A stretch of DNA of 64,000 nt from Rhodocollybia butyracea (taxonomy: Eukaryota; Basidiomycota; Agaricomycetes; Agaricales; Omphalotaceae). Location: positions 1-64,000 of the forward strand of contig JADNRY010000188.1 of the NCBI GenBank assembly GCA_015501585.1, written 5' to 3'. The notes below the pieces were generated by a model, which saw nothing but the letters and a program-made list of their open reading frames with translations, did not search any database and was not told the origin of the DNA. A program made the position numbers and the translations under genes. Numbering within the stretch: position 1 is the stretch's first letter; the number at the start of each line of letters is the position of its first letter. This document shows positions 46,001 through 55,859 of this stretch, in pieces.

Positions 46001-47849
46001 AATATTATGTCTCTTCTAGGAATAGAGACGATGAACTTGAATCATCAGAAACACCCCGATGAGTCGGACACCGAGAACATTAAAAATGTTCTTGAGCCAA
46101 TTGAGGAGGACACCTCCTTAAGTATCGGAAAGGATAAACCTTCCGAATGATTTATTGGTTTATTCCAACGCCCAGGTAATATGCCTTACCTGGGCATCAC
46201 TACTTATCCTCAGCCCGGATTCTCACTGAGAATCCTCATTAAGCAATACTCGGAAACTTCCGAGTCTGCGCGTTGAACATTCGGACATTTCCGAATCAAA
46301 TCATGCTCTAGTGGTACGCCCCACTATTGTTTGATTCGGACAAGTCCGAAAATCTGATGCGCCGCATCAATTAATCCCGTACTTGATACGGGATCATTCT
46401 ATGTTAAACCAAATTAAAAATGGTTTGGATGGTGATGATGTCATTACCATTTTCGATTCACATCCCTGATGTTAATCTGGTGGGGGAGGGTGTAACGCCT
46501 CCGCCTATCCATAATCACCACTTACCGTATCCGGCGATACGGTCATCCTAGACGCCGCCGATAGACCAAACGGTCTATCTTATCATTCTATTTATTATTA
46601 ATTATATAATAAATCCGTTACTATAAGTATCGTACAATTACTTAAGAGTCTAGTTAGTCTTTTACACCGTCGTACACACAATAGTATCCTATTTGTCGTG
46701 TTCACCGGTGTTCTTAAGGACTTTGCCCATAGGGCGCGTTATACTATTCTCTCTGCGCCATTTAACCACGACGACGAAACAGACCCTTGGGAAACACCTG
46801 TTCCTACCTTACTTGACAACGTTCCCATTAACATAGGAGTTGCAGAAAATCCCATTGATATTGACGATCCATCCACAATCTTCCCTAGCCCTTCGAACAT
46901 CATATCTTACAAGAACGATCTTGTAATAGGCTTAGACACAGAACCTCTGATTGTACCACCTCCTGCTCCGATCCCTCGATCACAGGTACCTTGCAACTCT
47001 CGATCAACAAGTGTTGGTATTCCCATTACTGACAGTTGGACCACTGCTCCTTGGGGATCTCTAGAGGACGATATCCGAATTCTCCCAACTCTCCTTAATC
47101 GACTACAATCTAACACCACCCCTGGAGACAGTCTTGAATATCCTATCGAATTAGGAGAGACCGGAGACTCAATTGTAGACCCAATCAACGTTGACGAAGA
47201 AGAAGGCCCTAGCGTCCCAGTCTTCACCGGTCCTACTACAACTACCACTCATACGATCACCAACCAAAGAGGAGAAATCTTTACCATCACTAACAATCTT
47301 ATCACTGCAATCACTGCACCAAATTTCCCAGTAAACATTACCGCAGTCCACGTCAACGTTAACCAATACACAGACGACCTTGTCATAACATTGCAATCAC
47401 CCCCTGGCATTGACGACCTCGACTACGTTGGCTCATTTGTATCATCTGTTAGTGCCCTATCCACCACAAGCTCCACAGATCACCTTCCATTCTACCGAGC
47501 ATCTCCATCTCCTTCTGAAGATTCTTTTTCTCGAACATCTAGTCCATTTAACCCATACTACGAACCAATTCCATCGTCCACCACTCACGGATCTCCAATC
47601 CCATTTGCACCAGCTATCTGGTACGACCTGGAATACCTTGCAAACCGATCTTCTCCTCCACCTCCATTTAGTCCAATCGAAACCGCTCCTGCTACACTAT
47701 CTCCCGGTTCTGCTAGTAGCGCAGGCTTTCGATTAACTCTTGAAGAGGAAATTGACACTTTTGGAGCAGTTGCCGAAGAAGAAAGAGAAATCCACCACCC
47801 ACAGGTTGCTACCTACGGAGACGACAACTCGGATCATACGAGTTTCTGA
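43076..47849 (+). CDS. gypsy-2 5' reading frame of unknown role, methionine-free, interrupted
   Basis: Open from 43,076 to 43,384, then from 46,749 to 47,849 after the gag-only element is removed: VPI at the left edge runs straight into LSAPFNHDDETDPWE. About 470 codons, Pro/Ser/Thr/Asp rich with NPIDIDDPST-like acidic blocks, no zinc finger, no recognised domain. There is not one in-frame ATG in the whole frame. It stops before a CT-rich, promoter-like stretch (47,867-47,990) and the gag start. It could be an ORF0-type product made from a non-AUG start or a spliced leader, or a non-translated frame kept open by chance. Confidence 0.45.
43385..43637 (+). repeat. 5' LTR of gag-only element
   Basis: Contains two near-adjacent perfect hairpins: TGACCGTATC with GATACGGTCA (43,416-43,439, loop CGGC) and GATAGACC with GGTCTATC (43,454-43,473, loop AAAC). 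Confidence 0.9.
43807..46062 (+). CDS. gag: Gag of the gag-only element, with one in-frame TGA
   Basis: One frame of 751 codons from ATG 43,807 to the stop at 46,060, broken only by TGA at 44,953-44,955. The first part (382 residues) is Ser/Pro/Thr-rich and disordered, with SEISSALRDVAASLDKSTQVL as a likely helix. After the TGA come a basic, Ser-rich stretch (KSKGRKRRPWSDESSDSSD) and a Gag domain (VFERWLMSLLQWMVVNRM, FLKGKALDWYNDEVAG, DYYSSLTQWASRM, FIEGLPFNIIRQL) typical of basidiomycete gypsy Gag. There is no zinc knuckle. The TGA may be a point mutation or a readthrough site; ATG 44,992 could start the second half. Its product probably forms, or joins, particles of another element. Confidence 0.8.
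46491..46743 (+). repeat. 3' LTR of gag-only element
   Basis: 253 bp, one base different from the 5' copy (T for G at the base of the first hairpin stem). Confidence 0.9.
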
Positions 47850-49444
47850 ACACATCTTAACTTTCCAACTATCACATCTATCTCTCGCTCAATTCCTCTT
47901 ATCTGGTCTCGCTTTGGTCTCACAAACTTTATCTCTCTCTCTCTACTTCCATCTTCAAGTCTCATTATCTCGTCTTGCCCACAGTTTATTTCTCTTTTGA
48001 ATCTGTCGCCAATACACTTGAATTAGTCCCTCAAAAGATTATCCTTTTGAAAAAAAATTCGTGTGGCAGACAAAGGCATCGAGTGATCACTTACCTTCGG
48101 GAAAGGCTCTTTGCTCAGGGCCGCGCCCATATCCTAGACAAGGGGGCCCTGGTAGATTCCGCAAGTGAGAAATAAACTTTACTGTTGTCACCATGTCTAC
48201 CTTCTCCGCAGTCTTTGACTGCTCCAGTGCACTTCACGGATACGACTCGGAAAGCGAATCTTTTTGCTATATCAGCGAGGATAACGAGTGGGTCGACTGC
48301 GACATAGACCCGTGCCCAAACCGATATAACAATATCATAACAAAGGACGACGGCATCTTTAAAACATACGACCCTATACCCACAGACTCACTTCCTCGAG
48401 AACCAAATCCGCCGACTACTCCTACACCCGAGACGCCTAGAACACCTCCCCGAGTTGGAAGAACTAGCACCCTACCCGTTCCAATAAGCCCCGAAGAGTT
48501 TAAAACTCCTCCTGTATCTCCTATACCTGTCCGTATATCTACCCCAATCCCCAACGCAATGGCAACCGCCCAAGATCTAGTAGACGCCATTAACGCATTA
48601 GTGACCAATCAACAAACCTTACAGAACGCTATTTCTCAATTGGTCAATAACCCGCCAAGCACTGCTACAGTTAGCGCTTCCAAAACCATCAGCAGACCTC
48701 AGCTCTATAATGGACAGAGAGGAGACAAAGCACGACGATTTATTGCAGCTTTTACGCTTTGGTCTTCTGGAGTACCAGCACTAGTGGCGGACTGGAAGAA
48801 AACCATAGAATCGGCTCTATCATATCTCGAGAAAGATGCAGCAATCTGGGCCACACCGTACACCGAAGTAATCATTAATTCCAAAGCCCCCAACTCAACA
48901 GTTGCCTATCCGTGGGCTAACTGGGATGCATTTGAGGCTGCCTTCAAAGCCCGCTTTGAAACAGCTGATGAGGTAGTCGACGCCAAACAAGCCCTCAGGA
49001 GTCTCTGGCAGGCCCGAAAAAGCGTGGCCACATACGCCGCATTATTCAAACAGTTTTCAAGTCAAACCGGATATTCTAATGCAGACTTACGAGATAGATT
49101 CTATGAACACCTAGCAGATCGAATCAAAGATGACCTCACACACACCGACAAACCCACGGACACCTTAGATCGATTAATTGAAGTATCTATGCTCATCGAT
49201 CAACGTCAGATAAAGAGAGCTGACGAGAAGGGAAAAAGACTCATCGATGACTCCCCTTCCACCTTTGCCTCCTCTGCTGCACATGCCACCCCATTTAAAG
49301 ATCCTAATGCCATGGACATCGACGCCACTTCCTCTTCGAGTGGGAAGAGAAGTACCGATGACTATCAAAAGTTCATGATGGGCAGATGTTACGGCTGCGG
49401 ATCAAAGAATCACAGAAAGGTGGAAGGACGCCATGAAAGGGACA

Positions 49445-50613
49445 TGTTATGACCTGGATCTAAATCCTATACACCCAATCTTTTTTCTTCTGTAACCAAC
49501 TATGAACACTATCATTAATACTTCTACTTAACATTTTACATTCATTAGTTATTCAACACCATTTGGGTTAATGCTGCACACATTCTTCCAGAACACCAGA
49601 ATGATCTTTAACAGTCACTGCACAGTCTGCACAGTCATGACATCATTCTAGCTCCACAACTATGATGTCATCTTGCTACTCCACAATCATGATGTCATTC
49701 CATTGCTCCGCAGTTATGATATCACATCACTGCTCCACAGCTATGACATCATTGCATAGCCTCTTTACATCAATGACTCAATATCAGTCATTGCACAGCC
49801 AGATATCTGAGTCAACTACGGTTCCGCATACATGACTCAATATTAGTCATTGCACAGCATTACATAGTCAGACTGACTCATCCGCAGTATTTCCGCAGTT
49901 ATGACTCAAATCTAGTCATTCCACAGCATTTCCTAACTAGTACACATTGCACAGTATATAAGTAGTCTAGATTTACCAATGTACGTTAGACGTATTATTT
50001 TTCTTAAATCCAAACCCCCACTTGTTTGCTGTTATCACTTGTGTGAATCACCAGACCAACTCATTGTATCTTGTTGAGCTATCTCCAAGCTACAATACAC
50101 ATTTATACATCTTGTTGAGCTAACTCCAAGTTGTATCCACTAATATTCACCTGTTGAGCTATCTCCTAGTGAATACTTCTTTAATTGCCACTTGTTGAGT
50201 TATCTCCGAGTTGCAACTTCCTATTACTTGTTGAGCTATCTCCGAGTATTAGACATCACACTCACTATTACTTGTTGAGCTATCTCCGAGTATTAGACAC
50301 CATACTCACTACTACTTGTTGAGCCATCTCCAAGTATTAGTTCTGATTCATATTACTGCTTGTCGAGCCATCTCCAAGGGTAATCTTATTATTATTTGTC
50401 GAGCTATCTCCAAATAATAACTTCTGTGAGTTTTGTATTACAAACTAGTTACTAACTTTACTTGAGCCTAGTTGTTTGAGTATATATTTTTTGCCTAGCG
50501 GTTTCAACGAACGGAAAGGCTTGCTCTATAATCTCATTAATTTCTCTTATCATTTTTACTGCCGAGTTACGTACTGTGAAGGTTTGGACGAGACTATTGA
50601 TCGAGTCATAACA
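49445..50613 (+). mobile_element. solo LTR in gypsy-2 gag, 1,169-bp subfamily
   Basis: TGTTATGACC...GTCATAACA flanked by GGACA (49,440-49,444; 50,614-50,618). Same length and subfamily as 26,336-27,504. It carries the hairpin array and the CRE-like and TGACTCA motifs. Confidence 0.9.
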
Positions 50614-50823
50614 GGACATCTGTGACTACTGCGGGATTACGGGACATCTCGCCAACGTCTGCCAAAAAAAGTACTTTGGTCAGAACGTTCAGAAGGTAAA
50701 AATTGCCTCCACTAGTGAAATTCCGGAGAAATCCACTCCTGGAATGCCAGATTTCGGAGCAATTTTTGAACAACTCACGAATAGCCAGAAAGCAATGGCT
50801 CAACAGATTGAAAACCTTACCAA

Positions 50824-50830
50824 GGGTTTT
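50824..50830 (+). promoter_or_regulatory. -1 frameshift heptamer of gypsy-2
   Basis: GGGTTTT in gag phase (G GGT TTT) directly before the gag TGA. The pol frame is -1 to gag and continues from here. Confidence 0.55.
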
Positions 50831-53800
50831 TGAAATGGGAATTGGTGACAGCAGCGTCTCAATTCTTGGACTTGTATAATAATTCTCTATCGTCTCTTTA
50901 TGCCAATGTTTCCTCTTGTACTATTAGCTCGATCAAACAAACCCGTTCTGTGAACCATTTTCGAGTGAACGTAAACTTAAAAGGGCGATTCTGAAATACA
51001 CAAACCGCTGCAATGATTGACTCCGGTGCTACCGGACTCTTTATCAACGAAGACTTCCTAAAGAAGCATGGTATGACAAAACGTAAACTAACTGAACCCA
51101 TTCGGCTATTTAATATTGATGGAAGTATCAACTCGGCCGGAAGTATTACCCATTTAGTAAGACTAATGGTAACTCCGGACAACATGGAAGCTCAACCACT
51201 CGAATTTCTGGTAACCAATCTTGGAACAGAAAATCTGATCTTAGGATTACCATGGCTTCGGGCCACTAACCCCAAGGTTGATTGGAAAACAGGAACAATA
51301 GAATCCACCGGAGACACACCTGTCTACCGACTTAACGGAAACCATCAAAACCGATGACAATGGCTCCGTGCTGGTATTCTGGAAGATCGTACAGAAGAAC
51401 TTTGGTGCATGGCTGGTTTCACATACTCTCAACAAATCGCGGAAAACGCTCAGAAAGACAAACCAAAGAAAACATTTGACGAAATGATACCTGAGCATTA
51501 TAGGCAACATTCTAAAGTGTTTTCGGAGAAAGAATCTGAACGTTTACCAGAACATCGATCCTGGGATCATGCTATTCACCTTAAACCAGATGCACCTGAA
51601 ACTATTCGAACAAAAGTTTATCCCATGTCAGTCAACGAACAAGAAGAATTGGAGCGATTCCTTACAGACAATATTAAGAAAGGATACATCGTACCATCTA
51701 AATCACCCATTGCTTCTCCTGTCTTCTTTATCAAAAAGAAGGATGGAAAATTACGATTTGTACAAGACTACAGACGACTGAACGAAATCACTATAAAGAA
51801 TCGATACCCTCTACCTTTGATCTCGGATATCATCAATCGATTACGACGAGCCAAAATCTTCACCAAGTTTGACGTCCGGTGGGGATACAATAATATTCAA
51901 ATCAAAGATGGCAATGAATGGAAAGCAGCATTCTCTACCAATCGAGGACTTTTCAAACCCCTGGTAATGTTCTTCGGATTAACGAATTCACCCGCCACCT
52001 TCCAAGCGTTAATGGATACAATATTTGCCGACTTGATTGCGAAAGGACAAGTAGCAGTTTATCTTGACGATATCCTAATTTACTCCATGACCATGACGGA
52101 ACATCGCCGTATTGTAAACGAAGTTCTGGAACGATTGGCTAAACATGATCTCTACCTGAGACCTGAAAAGTGTGAATTCGAAAAGGAAGAGATTGAATAT
52201 TTAGGTTTAATCCTAGGACATGGAAATGTGCGTATGGATCCTGTAAAGGTTAAGGCTGTCGCCGATTGGCCTGCATTAACCACGCTTAAACAATTACGTG
52301 GATTCCTAGGTTTTGCAAACTTTTACCGAAGATTCATCGAAGGCTTTGCACGAATAGCTCGATCCCTCCATGATCTCACTAAAAAGAACATTAATTGGAA
52401 ATGGGGTCCGACTCAAAACCAAGCCTTTGAATTATTAAAGAAAGCATTCACAGAAGCACCCATCCTTGTCTTATGGAGTCCGGAGAGGCCAATTCAAGTA
52501 GAAGTAGATGCTTCTGGTTTTGCCACTGGAGGAGTACTGCTACAAAAAACAGGAAGATAATCTATGGCACCCAGTAGCATTTCGTTCAGCATCTATGCTA
52601 GAAGCGGAACGAAACTATGAAATCTACGATCGGGAAATGTTAGCCATCATCAAAGCACTGAAAGATTGGAGACACTTTCTAGAAGGATTGCCAACACCTT
52701 TTGAAATTGTCACTGATCATAAAAACCTCGAATATTGGCGTACCGCACAAGACCTAAGCAGACGGCAAGCTCGCTGGGCATCTTGGCTATCACAATTCAA
52801 TTTCTTGCTTAAACACAAAGCAGGAAAAGCCAACGCACAAGCAGACGCACTCTCAAGGATGGCAAACTTAGAAACCTTCGATGCAGACGATAACAAGGCA
52901 CAGATAGTCCTGAAACCACAGCATTTTATCAAAGCAGGACAGACTTTAGAGCTTCGAAATCCATTCTTGATGTCCATTCGACAATCCATGAAGAAGGGGA
53001 TAGAATCTCAAATTGCCGACGCATTGAGAAAGCTCAAAACAGATGGCCCCGGACGACTATCAAAAGGCCTTACAGAATGGGAAGAACAGGATGAATTAAT
53101 CTTATATAAAGGGCTAGTTTACGTACCAGATGATATCAATCTACGGCGAGAGATTGTAAAAACCTTTCACGAACTCAAACCTGCAGGACACCCCGGAAAA
53201 CATAGCACTTTAGAACTTGTCAGTCGCAACTATTGGTGGCCACAGATCCGTGCATTCATATTCAAATATGTTGAAGGATGTGAATGCCAGCGGAAGATTG
53301 CCCCTCGAAAAGCGGAAGATGTGTTACAACCGTTACCAGTACCAAAGGGGCCATGGGAATATGTAGGAGTAGACTTGATTGGAGAATTACCCATGACACA
53401 AGACGGACATAATGCCATTCTAACAATTGTTGACCATTACACTAAAGTTACGCATCCAATCCCGACAACAACTGAAGTCTCAACAGAAGGAATGGCAGAT
53501 CTTTATTACAAAGAGATCTTCCGATTACACGGGTTGCCTAAACAAATCATCTCTGATCGAGGCCCCCAGTTTGCTTCCGCTCTAATGAAAGAATTACTGC
53601 GATTACTTGGAATTGAATCTAGCCTGTCCACAGCATACCACCCAGAAACTAATGGGCAAACGGAACAATCCAATCAGGAAATTGAAAAATACATTTGTAT
53701 GTATGTTAATAGAAGGCAAGATGATTGGGATCGTACACTGCCAACTGCCGAGTTTGCCCTCAACAGCCATCTTCACTCCGCTCATAACCGAACACCCTTT

Positions 53801-54529
53801 GAAGTTCAATATGGATATACCCCCACCTATATGGTGGAACCCATTCAAGCTGAAGCACCAACATCAATAGAACTACGTCTACAGCTAATGCGAGATTCAA
53901 AGGAAGATGCGGAAGCAGCCCTCCGCATGAGCAAACTACGGATGACAGGGCAAACAAGCAAAGAATCTCCTAGAACCTTCGAAATTGGACAACCAGTATG
54001 GCTCACGACCACCAATCTGAAGATTCGCCAGAAAAATGGAAAACTAGGAAGTAAACGACTAGGTCCATTTGAGATAGCAGAGAAAACAGGTCTTAAAACA
54101 TACCGTCTACGACTTCCTTCCTGGATGAAAATCCATGATAACATTAACATTAGCCGGTTATCTCCATGGAATGGAAACGAAATCAATGGAATAACACCGC
54201 CGCCACCAGAACCTGAAGTCATCGAAGGAGAAGAATTCTATGAAGTAGAACGTATCCTGGACAGCAGATATCGGTATAGGAGACTTAGATACCTAGTTCA
54301 ATGGAAAGGATATGATGAAAGCTTCGACACTTGGGAACCTGCTGATGAACTAGAACAAACTGCAGCAGAGGCAGTGGCCAACTTCCATCAACTACACAGC
54401 AATGCTCCAAAAAGGATTTCGGCGACAATTTTTGGTTCCCTTCCATGGCAACCTCTGGTTAATTTCACAGAAGGACCATTAAAATCAAAAAAGGGGGTAA
54501 TGTCACCAACTTCATTTCTTTTCATCTGA
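50830..54529 (+). pseudogene. pol: gypsy-2 Pol with chromodomain, damaged
   Basis: Protease MIDSGATGLFIN (51,013). RT: FTKFDVRWGYNNIQI and VYLDDILIYS (about 52,060). RNase [22 protein letters not shown]. Integrase HHCC finger reads CEC where CxxC is expected (about 53,280), so one residue is missing. Core: [25 protein letters not shown]. Chromodomain: [29 protein letters not shown]. Breaks: TGA 50,992-50,994, TGA 51,355-51,357, and one extra A in the run 52,544-52,549. The frame runs through the purine tract into the 3' LTR, as in many chromoviruses. Confidence 0.9.
54485..54498 (+). other. polypurine tract of gypsy-2
   Basis: AAATCAAAAAAGGGGG immediately before the 3' LTR, overlapping the end of pol. 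Confidence 0.7.
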
Positions 54530-54923
54530 TGACATATGATGATCACTCAGTAACGATATCATCGGAACTCGCACGGAGTTATTACTCACTCTACCTTACT
54601 AATATAACCGGATAATATCACAAGCTGTTCTCTTTATATTGAAATACTTTATTTATAGGCTCGTTATCCCATGTCATCCCTATTTACAGACTCAAACTCT
54701 CAGGCCACTCTCATTACGGATTCATTCTTGTACCTCCTCAAAACTGTATAAATAGTTAGGTAGTATTGATATGAGTCTCCATCTTGACCTCTTTGTCATT
54801 TGGAAACTCATAGGTTTGCTCTTGTATAACTATTTACCTCATAATACTAACTTTGTCATTTGGAAACTCATAGTTGTCTATCCTAAATTCCGACTTTGTG
54901 TCGTCGTGTCAACGAACGCCACA
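54501..54923 (+). repeat. 3' LTR of gypsy-2
   Basis: 423 bp, six differences from the 5' LTR by eye, followed by ACGCT. Confidence 0.95.
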
Positions 54924-54940
54924 ACGCTGGCATAGTGAAA

Positions 54941-55859
54941 GACCTCCAATGCCTCCTCCCAGTACCATTAAGCCTTTCAGGCCCTTCGAGTTCCGTAATG
55001 TTCTGGGTACCACATCATATCTCGGACTGAATCTTTGTTAAATGTTGCGGAGGTATAGATAAAGATGTGACCAGAAACACATGATGTTACTGGCCCAGAA
55101 TCAGAGGATTTTGTTCTGAGAGTCGGTGAAACTGACTCTAGCGACATAGTGCTTATAGAGCACTGCCTTAGGGTATATTCTGCTATAAGATAGTCCTTTA
55201 TCCTAGACTGCTACTTTGTTAAATTTATCTGGGCCATCTCCAATTCTCTCTGTGATTCCAACTTGCTTGATTCTCTCCCAAACAATCACAGGAATCTGCT
55301 GTTTAATAATGGTCTGGGACACAAAGATGACAAGGCATATATGGAAGAACAACCCAATAAAATCTGTGCTGCTTGGCCTCTACTTCTATCAACCAAGATG
55401 AAGCATGAAGCAATTTCAAATCTTGAACTTCTATTAGTTATACACAAAACCTGTTGGCCACTGGAAATCCAGAGAATGCTGCAGTAACCGGATCCTCACA
55501 AACCATTCATCAGATTTCCGGTGGTTCAGCAAGTCAGTGGATTTTCACCGGCGGGTTGGTGGAATTCTAACCAGTGAATTCTGTCGTTGCCCAACAGGGC
55601 TATTGTCAAGCTTCGTATGCATCTACACACGAAACTCGTCATATTATCTAAGTATCTTTACAGTATATAATCTACGTACTCATACTGAGACAACAGAGAT
55701 CTCTTTCTTCCCAACCACCACCACTACTTCAGTACCTCGGAGATACCTCCCAGAGATGTGTAGGGACTGGCCAAATCACAGGCAGATCCCCCGTCAAACT
55801 TGATACTTGATTCCGAGTGCAGACTCGATCAATGTATCTCAGCTATCAGAACTTTTTAA
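54941..55859. other. no confident gene
   Basis: Short frames only. It may include degraded sequence upstream of the truncated LINE, but nothing is recognisable. Confidence 0.3.

Larger units (their letters stand above)
43385..46743 (+). mobile_element. gag-only (TR-GAG-like) LTR retrotransposon
   Basis: 3,359 bp with two 253-bp LTRs (43,385-43,637; 46,491-46,743) and duplication CTATT (43,380-43,384; 46,744-46,748). I see one LTR difference (near 43,417), so it is very young. Inside there is only a gag re​ading frame; protease, RT and integrase are absent, so mobility needs enzymes in trans. A purine tract (TGGGGGAGGG, 46,481-46,490) precedes the 3' LTR. The whole length is dense in short hairpins. 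LTR ends are TGTAAC and GTTATA rather than the usual TG...CA. Confidence 0.9.
48193..50833 (+). pseudogene. gag: gypsy-2 Gag, split by a solo LTR
   Basis: ATG 48,193 (MSTFSAVFDC) to TGA 50,831-50,833; 488 residues once the solo LTR and one GGACA are removed. N-terminal 110 residues are acidic and Pro-rich. The Gag domain spans about residues 160-320 (QLYNGQRGDKARRFIAAFTLW, WANWDAFEAAFKARF). Two zinc knuckles follow: a partial one (CYGCGSKNHRK) just before the insertion, and CDYCGITGHLANVC just after it. A CT-rich stretch lies upstream. The insertion ends the reading frame early, so this copy cannot make complete Gag. Confidence 0.85.
42649..54923 (+). mobile_element. Ty3/gypsy chromovirus (gypsy-2) with two nested insertions
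   Basis: 423-bp LTRs (TGTCACCAAC...CGCCACA) and duplication ACGCT (42,644-42,648; 54,924-54,928). Carries an extra 5' reading frame without methionine, gag, and pol with chromodomain. Interrupted by a gag-only LTR element and a solo LTR. I count six LTR differences, so it is older than gypsy-1. Confidence 0.95.
41890..54937. mobile_element. CACTA-like MITE split by gypsy-2
   Basis: CACTATGCCAGC at 41,890 and its complement ending GGCATAGTG at 54,937 are the two ends; 3-bp flanks AAA match (41,887-41,889; 54,938-54,940). CACTA ends with 3-bp duplications define the EnSpm/CACTA group. Without gypsy-2 it is about 770 bp, with inverted arms of about 230 bp (41,890-42,120; 42,410-42,648). A perfect 19-bp-stem palindrome lies in the centre at 42,170-42,208. 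Confidence 0.75.
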
